From the NCBI GenBank assembly GCA_963709645.1, contig CAVPXP010000015.1:1-64000 (forward strand): a stretch of 64,000 bases of DNA, read 5' to 3'. A model generated the notes under the pieces. It was not told the DNA's origin and ran no database searches. It saw nothing but the letters and a program-made list of their open reading frames with translations. The DNA is from DYRB01 sp963709645 (lineage in GTDB: Bacteria > Pseudomonadota > Gammaproteobacteria > Chromatiales > Chromatiaceae). Shown piece by piece: positions 8,639 through 18,879 of this stretch (position 1 is its first letter; each line of letters opens with the position of its first letter). A program made the translations under genes and the position numbers.

Positions 8639-10586
8639 TCAGTTACCCTCTACTAAGAAAGCATTTAGGCCTGAGCCCGCCGGGTCTTGATGTGCGACTG
8701 ACCCAGGGCCGACAGCGACTTGATGCAACATGTCGCAGCCATGGATGCTCCACAGAACCCAGGGTGGCCAACCCCACAGCGGCCTTTCTTTGTAGGTCGT
8801 ATAGAGGCGCCTCATACCCTCTCGTGTCACCCAGGTGTCTCGAACTTGGGGCAGGGTGTCGGTCGACATCTTCTTCATCCCATCTAGATGTCTTCGGAAC
8901 ACCACAGAAAACTCTGCTTTGTCTTTTCGGTCGAGAATCGCGTGCGGCATTACTCCTTTCAACGCTTGCACGTGAATATATTTCGCTTGGTTACCACGCA
9001 AGCGCAACCTCTCCGGTATGGAAAAGGCATATTGAACGAGCGCTCGAGTATAGAGTGGCCGACGACCCTCAAGGGCGAAGCCCGCGTTCAGGCGCTCGTC
9101 CTGCTCTCTTCCCATGTCCAAATAAGCCGTGTTATCCAGCGTTTCGAGCAACTCGCGTTGACCTGCCGCCCTAACGGGCTTAATGCGTTTCGCGGTGGCT
9201 TTCTCACTTATCGAGGCGATCCTATCCTGCATCTCCGCCGAAAGCCAGTAGGCATCGCTGTTTCCGCGCCCGTGTCTAATTAGCCGTTGGATGTCTCTCT
9301 TCAAACCAGTCGGTAGAAGTGGAAACAAACCATAGCGAATCAGCCAGGCCAGCGCCAGCCGTGGACGAAATGCTCGCGTGTCTGATTTGAAGCAGCCATA
9401 TAGTTTCGACCACCGACCATGAGCCAACTCCTCCGCATAGTAAATGCGAGAGCCACCGAGCCATTCATCACCACCGATTCCGTTCAGGAGAACACGGCTG
9501 CCCTCGCTAGCAGCATGTTTTCTTATTCCTTGTAACATTACACCATTCGGGACAGGGGGGAAGTCCTGCGAAAGACGCGCCTGTTCAACATACCATGAGA
9601 GAGGCATCATGCACGGGGGTACCTCCCGAATCTCAACGCCCAGATATTTACTTAGAGTTCTAGCATAGACTATCTCATTCGCATCACTTTCTTCAGTGAA
9701 TGCTAACGTATACCCAAAAGATTAGACGCTGGCAAATGATTCAATCGGCGCAAGTGCTCTGCCACAGAAAAAATCGCGGAGGAATCGAGGCCACCACTCA
9801 CTTCAGCGGCAATCGGGCGGTTAGACCTACACAACCTCCATACACTGTCGGAAAGGACTTCGCGATAGTGTTCGACGTAATCTTCGTCTTTCGTATAGGG
9901 TAGTGTATAATAGATCGGGCTCCCAATATCTGCCTGAGCTGATGCCACTGATATCTACCACCATGTGGTGCGCTGCGACTAACCGCAAAATTCCTTTCCA
10001 AAAGGTTTCGTCGCGCGAATGCCACTCCGCCGCCAGCGCTTCTGCCAGCAACCCTTCGTTGAGGCAGTTTGGGACCCACGGGAGCGGCAAAATCGCGTGT
10101 AACTCAGAGGAAAAAGCGAAGGTCCTGCCATCCCAATGATAGTTGAATGGCTTATTTCCCATGCGGTCTCGGGCACAGAAAGCCCTATGCCGCCTCGCAT
10201 CCCATAGCACCAGCGCGAAATCGCCGTCGATATGTGCGAGACAATCCGTACCCCAAGCTTGGTAGGCCCGGAGCATCAGTTCGGCATCCGAGCGCGTACG
10301 CAGCACCGCACCTCGCCCCAAGCAACTCCTTCCGCAGTTCCTCCCAGTTGTCCACCCGCCCGTCCATGACCAGCACCAGGCTCTCGTCCTCGTTGGTCAG
10401 CGGCTGGTGCTCTTCCAGCGACTCCGGCGTCGTGCGCAGCATGCACTGGCCCAGCGCCACAGAGCCCTTGACCCAGTGGTTGATGCCGTCCGGCCCGCGA
10501 TGGGCCATAGCGCGGGTCATCTTCTCGATGAGCCCGGGCTCGACGGGCTTGCCGTCGAAGTGGATGATGCCCGCGATGCCGCTCAT
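8639..10586 (-). pseudogene. Asparagine-synthetase-like lasso cyclase (C protein), frameshifted
   Basis: The composite protein starts MSGIAGIIHFDG. There is no Cys at position 2, so the glutaminase half lacks its usual nucleophile, as is common in lasso cyclases. The ATP-pyrophosphatase loop is EVSGGLDSSAIF near 9750, followed by GIGGDEWLGGSRIYYAEE and a long C-terminal helical region. Frame changes occur near 10305, 9890 and 9722. At 9722 the sequence resumes GYTLAFTEESDANEIVYAR in the new frame. Its ATG overlaps the B2 stop (ATGA at 10583-10586). The family activates the core Asp or Glu side chain and forms the isopeptide ring. Base composition in 8.6-10.3 kb is more AT-rich than the flanks, a possible sign of transfer. 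Confidence 0.8.
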
Positions 10587-11958
10587 GGCGACGAAACTAA
10601 CCGGGCGGACAGAGAACCGTCAAACGGGGCAAAGCGTTCAGCCACGTGCGGTGCGTCGTTGACGGGTTGGCCCGCCACCTCCACCCAGGCGTGGGCGGAG
10701 AAGCCGTCTTGCTTCTGGACCCCAATGCGCAGCACCGCGGGCATGCCCTTGCGGCGCAGGAGCCACCAAACGAGCAGCGACTGCCGCAGGCAGGAGCCGT
10801 TGGCGGGGACATATCGGCCTGCGATCCGGGCTAGGCGACCCAGGCGCAGGGCGTAGGCCAATACTGCTTCTGGGACTGCGCCCTGTTCTCCCTCCCCCTG
10901 GCAGGGGGAGGGTTGGGGTGGGGGTTGTAGGCCAAGGTGGGGCTCAGGCGTCGGTACCGAGCGCGACATTCGACCCCCCTCCCAACCTCCCCCCTGCCCG
11001 GGGGGAGGAGAAAGGCCGGCACTTGCCACGGTCTGCTCCCCTTGGGTCTTTCCTCCCTCCCCCTGGCAGGGGGAGGGTTGGGGTGGGGGTCGAGCGCCAG
11101 GTAGGACTCAGGCGTCCGTGCGAAGCGCGACATTCCACCCCCCTCCCAACCTCCCCCCTGCCCGGGGGGAGGAGAAGGCCGGCATTTGCCACGTCTGCTC
11201 CCCTTGGGTCTTTCCTCCTCCCCCTGGCAGGGGGAGGGGTGGGGTGGGGGTTGAAGGCCTGGGTGGGACTCAGGCGTCCGTGCGGAGCGCGACATTCCAC
11301 CCCCCTCCCAACCTCCCCCCTGCCCGGGGGGAGGGGGAAGGCCGGCACTTGCCACGGTCTGCTCCCCTTGGGTCTTACCTCCCTCCCCCTGGCAGGGGGA
11401 GGGTTGGGGTGGGGGTTGAGGGCCAAGGTGGGACTCAGGCGTCGGTACCGAGCGCGAGATTCGACCCCCCTCCCAACCTCCCCCCTGCCCGGGGGGAGGA
11501 GAAAGGCCGGCAGTTGCCACGGTCTGCTCCCCTTTGGTCTTTCCTCCCTCCCCCTGGCAGGGGGAGGGGTGGGGTGGGGGTTGAAGGCCTGGGTGGGACT
11601 CAGGCGTCCGTGCGAAGCGCGACATTCCACCCCCCTCCCAACCTCCCCCCTGCCCGGGGGGAGGGTCGCCGGCGCCTGTGACAAGGGGTCGGCATTTGCG
11701 GGGCGGCTTGCCATGCTCGATCACCGCCGGCGACCACCAGGAGAGGAGACGCAGGGTTCGCGGCAAGCCCAGCAGGCGGAGCATCGCGGCGACAAGAACG
11801 AGCAGGGGCAGCAGTTTGAGGAACAGAATGCGGTCCCCTGCGTTCAGCGCGAGGAACTTGCGCAGGCGCCGCGTGAGCGCGCCTTCGCCTTGCGGAGAAG
11901 CGACCTGCGGGTTGGTGCTGATGCGCTGCTTGAGGTCCACGGGTATGCGTCCGATCAC
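10583..11958 (-). pseudogene. Transglutaminase-like lasso leader peptidase (B2), split by a tandem repeat array
   Basis: The N-terminal part near 11730-11880 encodes LTRRLRKFLALNAGDRILFL and the hydrophobic KLLPLLVLVAAMLRLLGLP, as in B2 proteins. The C-terminal part (10583-10860) encodes the catalytic core with Cys in NGSCLRQSLLVWWLL, His in FSAHAWVEV and Asp in PVND. B2 proteins cleave the leader after the residue following the conserved Thr. The two parts are separated by about 0.8 kb of 165-bp repeats. The reading frame stays open through the array, but the catalytic core is in another frame, so an intact protein is not predicted as written. The start is uncertain: ATG 11958 gives about 25 extra residues before the conserved helix. 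Confidence 0.75.
10886..11672 (+). repeat. Tandem array of five 165-bp GC-rich palindromic units
   Basis: Five copies of one unit follow each other; the marker GGCAGGGGGAGG starts at 10900, 11065, 11226, 11391 and 11556. Periods are 165, 161, 165 and 165 bases. Each unit carries two palindromes, CCCTCCCCCTGGCAGGGGGA and CCTCCCCCCTGCCCGGGGGG, separated by about 60 bases of less symmetrical sequence. 165 is a multiple of three and the units lack stop codons in several frames, so long spurious ORFs run through on both strands. The array lies inside the lasso B2 gene, between its hydrophobic N-terminus and its catalytic domain. Single copies of related palindromes occur at 12.1-12.4 kb. Confidence 0.95.
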
Positions 11959-12137
11959 TCTGGCGAGGCGTAGGTTAAGACGGTTCGCGAGGGCCTGGAG
12001 GGGTAGGTGAGTTCCAAGGTGCTGAAACTATAAGGCTTGCAGGGGCGGGTGTATATCTTCGGGCTATGGGTGAGCTTGCCGCTTTTTTTGCGGTTCAAGT
12101 CGGCAAGCGCCCGATGCAGGGCGAGTCAAAGCCACAT

Positions 12138-12356
12138 TCCTCCCCCCGGGCAGGGGGGAGGCTAGGTGGGGGCCCGAAACTCACGCCAAGATGCCGAAAA
12201 TCAGATTTGTTGCAGGCATTCGACCCCCTCCCCAACCCTCCCCCTGCCCGGGGGAGGGAGAACGATTCGACCCTCCCCGCCCCCTCCGTCTGCCCGGGGA
12301 ATGGAGAACCATTCGACCCCCTCCCCGGCCCTCCCCCTGCCTGGGGGAGGGAGAAC
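12138..12356. repeat. Cluster of dispersed GC-rich REP-like palindromes
   Basis: At least four imperfect palindromes of the type CCCTCCCCCTGCCCGGGGGA occur here, near 12138-12162, 12226-12260, 12285-12305 and 12325-12353. They are related to those in the 165-bp array at 10.9-11.7 kb but are not in a regular tandem. They resemble the REP-like elements that translate as proline- and glycine-rich peptides in many gammaproteobacteria. The stretch from 11960 to 12698 contains no gene I can support. A 64-codon ORF on the minus strand (12387-12581) has no recognisable family. Confidence 0.8.
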
Positions 12357-12697
12357 GGACTGCGGCATTGGCCGGCGGCTGTTGGATCAGCTTCGGTGCC
12401 GCCATGCCCAAGGTGTTTGCTGCTCTCCGCGCGACCGCCAGATGCCGGCGCCGGCCTGCTTTGCCACCGCCTCGACCCAGAAGTACCGCTCGTCACTGCA
12501 GCACCTTCGGTAGACCGCTTCCTGACCCGACGTAACCTGCGCCATACCCAGGTTGCGCCTCATCTCCTCTGCAGTCAGCACCTCGCCGACGATGCGCCCG
12601 AAGCGGTCGCGGGAGCCCCGTTCCGTGGGTTTCGGTGAGGTGGTTTACTGCCAGCGGACACCTCAGTAAATGGGCGCTTCTGAATCTGAGGTGAGAG

Positions 12698-12829
12698 ATG
12701 ACGACACGCAAGAAGTACACGAAAGAGTTCAAGCAGGACGCGGTGCGGCTGGTCACGGAGCAGGGCTACCGACAAACGGTTACTCAGCGGCGTTCTGTCT
12801 GGAGCCTTTTGAGTTGCACCCAAAATTGA
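12698..12829 (+). pseudogene. IS3-family transposase OrfA, N-terminal remnant
   Basis: The first 25 or so codons read MTTRKKYTKEFKQDAVRLVT, then EQGY, the helix-turn-helix start of IS3-family OrfA. After that the sequence runs into unrelated codons and stops at 12829. The 50 bases upstream look like an insertion-sequence end. The stretch GTTGCACCCAAAATTGAGCC just after it resembles the end of another insertion sequence. Only debris is left between the lasso cluster and recD, marking this as a site of past insertions. Confidence 0.7.
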
Positions 12830-12898
12830 GCCACCGCGCGTATGGTTACGCCACGGTGGCCCGGCCGCCGGCCTGTGGTCGGCGACCCGCTTGGTTGC

Positions 12899-15058
12899 CT
12901 ACTCGGCGCTTGCCACACCCTGCATCAACCCGCTTGCCCGAAGCACCCGCCGGTCAATCGCCAAGGCGAGCGTCTCATCGTTGCCAGGACAGACCAAGGT
13001 CAGGTGGGACCGGGCACGGGTGATGCCCGTGTACAGGAGCTCACGGGTCAAAATCGGGTTCGTTGTTTCCGGCATGACGAGGGCGGCATGGGTAAATTCC
13101 GAGCCCTGGGACTTGTGTACGGTGAGGGCATAGACCGTCTCGACCGCCTGAAGGCGACTCGGAAGCACCCATTTGATGCCGTCGTGGCCATCACCCGCGG
13201 GAAAGGCGACACGAAGGGGCCATTCGTCGCCCGCGCCGCCGGGGCGCACAAGGGTGATGCCGATGTCACCGTTCATCAGGCCGAGCCCGTAGTCGTTGCG
13301 GGTGACAAGGACCGGGCGGCCGAGATACCAGCCGGTGCTGGCCGGGATGAGATCCGCCTCCCGGAGCAGGCCGGCGATGCGGTAGTTGAGTCCCTCCACA
13401 CCCCAGGGACCGCGGCGCAGGGCGCACAGCACCTGAAATTGGCTGTGGGCGTGCAGCACGGCGCGCGCCCAGTCGTCGAAGGCGCTCGGGTCTGCATTCG
13501 GGTCAGGCCGGCCTTGGTGCAGCGTCGCGAGGTAATGGCGATATCCGCGCTGCACCGGAGTGGTTTTGACCGCCGGGGGTACGTCGGCGCCAGCGCGCGG
13601 TGGCTCGGCGCGGGATGGGGCCTGGGCAGCGACCCTGCCGTCGATGACCAGTGACCTGAAGGCCGTATCCTCGGTGTCGGCGAGCACGACGAGGTCGAGG
13701 TCGGCAGGATGACGCGTCCAGAGGTCGCGCACCGCGGGTTTATCGCCCGCGTTGACCGCCTTGGCGAGTTGTCCGATACCACTGTCCGTGCCGAAGCGGT
13801 AGCTGTGGCGCAGCATGACGATGGCCTGATCGAGGGGGGTACCCGCCGGATCGATCAGAGCCGAGTCGATCGGCTCCCCGGTCGTGGTCTCAAGCCAATC
13901 GCGGGTAGCCGGGGTGTAGTGACCCTCGCGGGCGCGCCGGCAAAGTTCACCTAGCACCGCGCCGGCCTCGACGGAGGCGAGTTGGTCCTTGTCGCCGAGC
14001 AGGATGAGGCGCGCGGAAGGCGGCAGGGCGGCGAGGACGGCGGCCATCATCTCCAGATCGACCATCGAGGCCTCGTCGATAACCAGCACATCGAGCGCCA
14101 GCGGATTGTCGGCGTGGTAACGCAGACGACGGGTGTCCGGACGGCTGCCGAGCAGGCGATGGAGAGTGGTTACTTTGACTGGGATGGCGCCCTGCACCGC
14201 CTGGGCATCCGCACATCCGACCTTCGCCAGGCAGTCGATGGCACCCGCGACGGCGCCGGCGATGGAGTCATTCAAGCGCGCGGCGGCCTTCCCGGTGGGA
14301 GCCGCCAGGCGGATGCGCAGGGGGCGGGCTGTGCCGCGATCTCGGGGCTCGGCGAACGCGAGGGCCTGCAGCAGTGCCAGGAGCCGGACCACGGTCGTGG
14401 TCTTGCCGGTGCCGGGACCTCCTGTGACGATGCTGAAGGCACTGCGGGCGGCCAGGGCGCAGGCGAGCTTCTGCCAGTCAGGCGTTGCAGCCGTCGGCGG
14501 AAAGAGGCCATCGAGTATCTGGCGCATGGTTGCCGTGGGCAAACCTGCCTGCAGGGTCGCGGAGCGGGCCAAACGGTCGTCGATTCCGGCCCGCACGGCC
14601 TGCTCGTAGCCCCAATAGCGCCGCAGATAGAGACGTGGGCCAGCCAGAACCAGCGGCGTCGCGCCGGGACCTGGGCCGACCAGATCGGGACAGACAAGTG
14701 CGGCCTGCCAGTCAGGCAGGGTGAGACCCTCCAGCACCTCTGCGGGACGCGGCGGCGGATCGTCGTCCGGAGTACCCGCGCCCTCGGGGGGCAGAGACAA
14801 CGCGAAGGTCGGATCAGTCAGGGTGGCGGCCAGGTCGAGACAGGCATGGCCGCGCCCGAGTTGGTGGCTGGCCAGCGCAGCGGCGAGGATCAGCAAGGGC
14901 GGCGCATCCGGCGCCTCTTGGCGGACGAACTCGGCGAAGGCGACATCGAGCGGACGCAGCCAGTCGTGCTCGGCCCAGCGCCCGAGGAGCTCCCGCAACT
15001 GGTCTTGGCCTTCGGAACCGGTGAGACAGGCGTGGTCAGGCATGCGATTGGAGCTCAT
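12899..15058 (-). CDS. recD: RecBCD exonuclease V subunit RecD
   Basis: This 719-residue protein is the 5'-3' helicase subunit of RecBCD, which processes DNA double-strand ends. Motifs: GGPGTGKTTTVVRLLALL (Walker A), VIDEASMVDLEMM (Walker B), LGDKDQLASVEAGAVLGEL, and near the C-terminus YALTVHKSQGSEF and LLYTGITRAR. It is about 110 residues longer than E. coli RecD. The ATG at 15058 overlaps the recB stop in an ATGA junction, so recB and recD are translationally coupled. Insertion-sequence debris lies directly downstream. Confidence 0.97.
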   Translation of the reverse strand: MSSNRMPDHACLTGSEGQDQLRELLGRWAEHDWLRPLDVAFAEFVRQEAPDAPPLLILAAALASHQLGRGHACLDLAATLTDPTFALSLPPEGAGTPDDDPPPRPAEVLEGLTLPDWQAALVCPDLVGPGPGATPLVLAGPRLYLRRYWGYEQAVRAGIDDRLARSATLQAGLPTATMRQILDGLFPPTAATPDWQKLACALAARSAFSIVTGGPGTGKTTTVVRLLALLQALAFAEPRDRGTARPLRIRLAAPTGKAAARLNDSIAGAVAGAIDCLAKVGCADAQAVQGAIPVKVTTLHRLLGSRPDTRRLRYHADNPLALDVLVIDEASMVDLEMMAAVLAALPPSARLILLGDKDQLASVEAGAVLGELCRRAREGHYTPATRDWLETTTGEPIDSALIDPAGTPLDQAIVMLRHSYRFGTDSGIGQLAKAVNAGDKPAVRDLWTRHPADLDLVVLADTEDTAFRSLVIDGRVAAQAPSRAEPPRAGADVPPAVKTTPVQRGYRHYLATLHQGRPDPNADPSAFDDWARAVLHAHSQFQVLCALRRGPWGVEGLNYRIAGLLREADLIPASTGWYLGRPVLVTRNDYGLGLMNGDIGITLVRPGGAGDEWPLRVAFPAGDGHDGIKWVLPSRLQAVETVYALTVHKSQGSEFTHAALVMPETTNPILTRELLYTGITRARSHLTLVCPGNDETLALAIDRRVLRASGLMQGVASAE

Positions 15059-18000
15059 GCCCCCTCCTCCACCGACGAATGGGCGAAGCGGTGGTCGAGC
15101 GCCTCAATCAGTGCGCGGGGCGGTCGCTCGGCATGCAGGCCCTGGCTTGGTGCCTCGATACCGCGCAGGAACAGGTAGACGGCGCCGCCGACATGGCGGT
15201 CATAGTCGTAGTCAGGCAGGCGCGCCTTGAGCAACCGATGCAGGGCGAAGAGATAGAGGACGTACTGCAGCTCATAGCGCGCGTGCAGGATGGCGTCGCG
15301 CATGGCGCCGACGGTGTAGGCGGCGGCGTCCGGACCGAGCCAGTTCGATTTGTAGTCCGCGACGTAATATCGGCCCTGGTGCTCGAAGACCAGGTCCATG
15401 AAGCCCTTGAGCATGCCATTGAGGCTGGAGGCCTGGAGCGCCGGGCGCGGCGCGCCGCCCAGGGTGTGCGTGCTCACCAGCCGGTCGATCGCCTGGGCAT
15501 CGACCCGGTTCGCGGCCAGCCAGAACTCCATTTCGGGGACGGCTGCGGTCAGACTGGCGAGACTGAACGCGGTGGCCGGTGCACCCGCCAGGGACGGCAA
15601 TCGCAGCGACTGGGTGATGAGTCGGTGCAACCAGTCCGTGACGGGCGTGATCCAGTGTTCCCAGCCCCGCGCCCGGCAACGCCGGGCGACCAGGTCGGAC
15701 AGCGACCGTCGATCAGCCGCGACCGTCGCGAAACCCTGGGTCGCAGCCCACTCGAGCAGATCGTGGAGGAAGGTGCCCGCCTCGGACCCTCGGGGAAAGG
15801 CATGGGGGCTCCCAGGGGCGGGCGTCACGCGTTGGGCCCCGGCACGAATCCGTAGCAGATCGGGCGGGAGTTCGGGATCTGACACAGCCGTCTGTTCGGC
15901 CTGCATTTCCTGAAATCGGTCTTCAGCCGGAGTCGCGGCGGTGGGGTCAGCCAGTCCCGGGGCGGTGCGGCCTGGCGTAGCGCCAGCAGCGGCGGCGTCC
16001 GCGACCGTCCTGAGGGCGGAGTAGCTGGCGATCCACCAAGGCTCGCGTACCACCGTGCATGACTCGCGGGCAAACCCCAGCACCACCCCCGCGCCTCTTG
16101 GCTGAAAACGCTCATTCGTTGGCGCGGGCGCCGGGACAACGGCGATCTCTGTACAGTCCCCACGCAAGGCATCCAGCGCGGGTGCCAGTCCGCCAGGCAC
16201 CAGGCGTTCCCCGCCGCCCAGCAGATAACCAAAGGCGCTGTTCTCCAGTTTATCGAGCGGGGCCAGCCCGACCCAGGTGGCATAACGGCCGCGGGTCAGA
16301 GCGACGTAGAGCTTGCGCAGGTCCTCCCCCAGCCGTTCTCGGTCGACCCGCTCCAGAACCTCGCCGTCAGCGGCAAGCGAAAGCTGCAGTTGGCCGTGGT
16401 CGTCATGCCATTTGAGCGGCAAGTCATCGGGCTTGGCCGGCCGATGGTCGGCGGCGAAGGGCAGAAAGACCAGGGGGTATTCGAGCCCCTTGGACTTGTG
16501 AACGGTCACCACCTGGATCAGGTCGGCGTCGCTCTCCAGGCGGATCTGGCGCGCGTCCCCATTGGCGCCCCCTCGTTCATCCTCACACTCCTCGGCCAGA
16601 TGGCGGATCAGGGCGTGCTCGCCGTCCAGTAGGGTACTCGCCTGTTGGAGCAGTTCGGCGAGGTGCAGGATATCCGTGAGGATACGATCGCCATCGACCG
16701 GACTATCGAGCAGCCTTGCAGGGACGCGGAAATCGTTCAGCAAGCGCCGCAGCATCGGCAGCACACCCTGGCGGCGCCAGAGGTCGCGGTAGCCGCGAAA
16801 CTGGAGCACGCGCGCCTCCCAGGCCAGTTCGTCCTGGTTGAGCTGTTCCAATTCTGTCCAGCTCAGCCCCAGTGTCGCAGTGGCGAGCGCGGTGCGCAGG
16901 AGACGGGCGTCATCGGGCTCGGCGCAGGCGGCGAGCCAGTACTGCAATTCGCCGGCCTGGGGGCTCTGAAAGACCGAGTCCTGGTCGGAGAGATAGACGC
17001 TGCGCACACCGCGCCGCGCCAGCGCGCCACGGATGATGTCGGCCTCCTGGCGCTTGTTGACCAGGACGGCAAGGTCTGCCGGGCGCAGGCTCAGAAGGTT
17101 TGCGGGGGCGTCTGCCGAGGCGAAGCCGGCCCGACCCGCCTGACCCAGGTTGAGCAGGCGCACGATCTCGCTTGCGCAGACGTTGGCAATCTGCTCGCGA
17201 TAGGTCCCTTTGCCGAGTGGCTTGGCCTCTTCCGGCGGGGGCAGCCACCAGGCGGTGAGCGCAGGCACCGCCTGGCCCCCCGCGATCAAGGCGGCGGAGC
17301 GCCCCTGCGCATCCGCCTCGATGAACGGCACCGGATTCTCCGACTCCACGCGGAAAAGAAAGGCCCCGCTCCCCGTCGTCCGCTCCTCGGCTGCCAGGAA
17401 GCACCGATTGGTGGCGCTGACCATGGCATGGGTGGAACGGTAGTTCTTCTTGAGCGTGTAGAGCCGCCCGGCGCAGGCCCGGCGTGCCTGCAGATAGGTG
17501 AAGATATCTGCTCCACGAAAGGCATAGATCGCCTGCTTGGGGTCGCCGATGAGGACGAGCGCGGTCATCGGATCGTTGTCCTCGACCCGATACACGGCAT
17601 CGAAGATGCGGTACTGCGTCGGGTCTGTGTCCTGAAACTCATCGATCAGGGCGACCGGGAACTGGCGCCGGATGATCTCCGCCAAGCGCGTGCCGTTCGG
17701 ACCCTCCAGGGCGGCGGCAAGCCGGCTCAGGAGGTCGTTGAAGCCCATCTGGGCACGGCGGTCCTGCTCGGCGGCGAACCGGGCGGCGACCCAGCGAGCG
17801 GCGTGGCGGAGGATCTGTTGGCGGGCATCGGGCAGATTGTCTAAATCTGCAGGTAGCGTGACGACCGCACTGAGGGCAGCGTGAGCAGGTGGTTCACCCT
17901 GCTTCCACGCCTCCTGAAGACCTTGGGGGGTCAGGCGTGTCCAGGCTGTGCTCTTTGGGTCCAGACCGGGCCGGACGGCCTGCGGGTCCATGGCCCAGTC

Positions 18001-18879
18001 GCGCAGCGCCTGCAGCCAGGGCGTGTAGTAGCGGGACTGTAGCTTGCGTCCATCCACCCGTTTCGCGGCGACAGCCCCATCGAGCAGTCCCTGCAATTCG
18101 TCGACCCAGCTTGCCCAAGGCGCCTTGAGCTCGGTCAGGAGGCGTTGCTTCTCCGCGCAGCTATCCGCCACCGACCGCGCTGGCTCGGGCGCATCCTCGA
18201 GCCGGTCGGCGTGATCGACCAGGCCCCGCAGGCCGTCTTGCAGCTTCGTCGGGTCGGGCCACCACTGGCGAACCTCGGCTGCGGCATCGAGGACCAGCGG
18301 CACCATGAAGGTGCGCCAGTAGTCACGTACCACCTCGGCGAGCAAGTCGCTCTGGTCGGTCTCTAGCGTCTGGGTGAAGAGGCTGTCGCTGTCGAAGGCA
18401 TGCTCGCGGAGCATGCGATTGCACCAGGCATGGATGGTGGAGACCGCGGCCTCGTCCATCCATTCGGCGGCCAGTCGCAGCTTACGGGCACACGCCGGCC
18501 ATCGATCCGGCGGATACCCGGTGCGCAGGTGGTGCAGCAGGTCTTGACCGGCAGGACGCGCGGCAACGTGTTCAGGGTCGACACGGAAGTAGTCCGCCGC
18601 CTCACTCAGCCGGGAGCGGATGCGGTCGCGCAGCTCCTGGGTGGCGGCATCGGTGAAGGTGACGACCAGGATCTCGGGCGGGGTGAAGGCGCGGGCCTCA
18701 GCATCTGGCTGGCCGTGACCCAGCACCAGGCGAACGTAAAGAGTCGCGATGGTGAAGGTCTTGCCGGTACCGGCGCTCGCCTCGATCAGGCGGCTGCCGT
18801 TCAGGGGAAACCGCAGGGGATCGAGCGTCTCGGGGACTGCCGAAATCGAAGCCAAGGGCGGGGACTTCGTCGTGCTCAT
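15055..18879 (-). CDS. recB: RecBCD exonuclease V subunit RecB
   Basis: This 1274-residue protein is the 3'-5' helicase and nuclease subunit. It has IEASAGTGKTFTIATLYVRL near residues 33-52 (Walker A), LIDEFQDTDPTQYRIFDAV, LIGDPKQAIYAFRGADIF, VVTVHKSKGLEYPLVFLPF, and the C-terminal nuclease motif YYVADYKSNWLG. The length is a little above the E. coli protein (1180). Its ATG overlaps the recC stop and its stop overlaps the recD start, both ATGA. The frame is intact over 3.8 kb. Confidence 0.98.
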   Translation of the reverse strand: MSTTKSPPLASISAVPETLDPLRFPLNGSRLIEASAGTGKTFTIATLYVRLVLGHGQPDAEARAFTPPEILVVTFTDAATQELRDRIRSRLSEAADYFRVDPEHVAARPAGQDLLHHLRTGYPPDRWPACARKLRLAAEWMDEAAVSTIHAWCNRMLREHAFDSDSLFTQTLETDQSDLLAEVVRDYWRTFMVPLVLDAAAEVRQWWPDPTKLQDGLRGLVDHADRLEDAPEPARSVADSCAEKQRLLTELKAPWASWVDELQGLLDGAVAAKRVDGRKLQSRYYTPWLQALRDWAMDPQAVRPGLDPKSTAWTRLTPQGLQEAWKQGEPPAHAALSAVVTLPADLDNLPDARQQILRHAARWVAARFAAEQDRRAQMGFNDLLSRLAAALEGPNGTRLAEIIRRQFPVALIDEFQDTDPTQYRIFDAVYRVEDNDPMTALVLIGDPKQAIYAFRGADIFTYLQARRACAGRLYTLKKNYRSTHAMVSATNRCFLAAEERTTGSGAFLFRVESENPVPFIEADAQGRSAALIAGGQAVPALTAWWLPPPEEAKPLGKGTYREQIANVCASEIVRLLNLGQAGRAGFASADAPANLLSLRPADLAVLVNKRQEADIIRGALARRGVRSVYLSDQDSVFQSPQAGELQYWLAACAEPDDARLLRTALATATLGLSWTELEQLNQDELAWEARVLQFRGYRDLWRRQGVLPMLRRLLNDFRVPARLLDSPVDGDRILTDILHLAELLQQASTLLDGEHALIRHLAEECEDERGGANGDARQIRLESDADLIQVVTVHKSKGLEYPLVFLPFAADHRPAKPDDLPLKWHDDHGQLQLSLAADGEVLERVDRERLGEDLRKLYVALTRGRYATWVGLAPLDKLENSAFGYLLGGGERLVPGGLAPALDALRGDCTEIAVVPAPAPTNERFQPRGAGVVLGFARESCTVVREPWWIASYSALRTVADAAAAGATPGRTAPGLADPTAATPAEDRFQEMQAEQTAVSDPELPPDLLRIRAGAQRVTPAPGSPHAFPRGSEAGTFLHDLLEWAATQGFATVAADRRSLSDLVARRCRARGWEHWITPVTDWLHRLITQSLRLPSLAGAPATAFSLASLTAAVPEMEFWLAANRVDAQAIDRLVSTHTLGGAPRPALQASSLNGMLKGFMDLVFEHQGRYYVADYKSNWLGPDAAAYTVGAMRDAILHARYELQYVLYLFALHRLLKARLPDYDYDRHVGGAVYLFLRGIEAPSQGLHAERPPRALIEALDHRFAHSSVEEGA

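Noticed and set aside
10886..11672. CRISPR-like periodic array
   Set aside because: Units are 165 bp and nearly identical throughout, with no unique spacers and no cas genes.
12066..12638. 190-codon plus-strand ORF with proline- and glycine-rich segments
   Set aside because: It is the translation of REP-like palindromes with no conserved domain.
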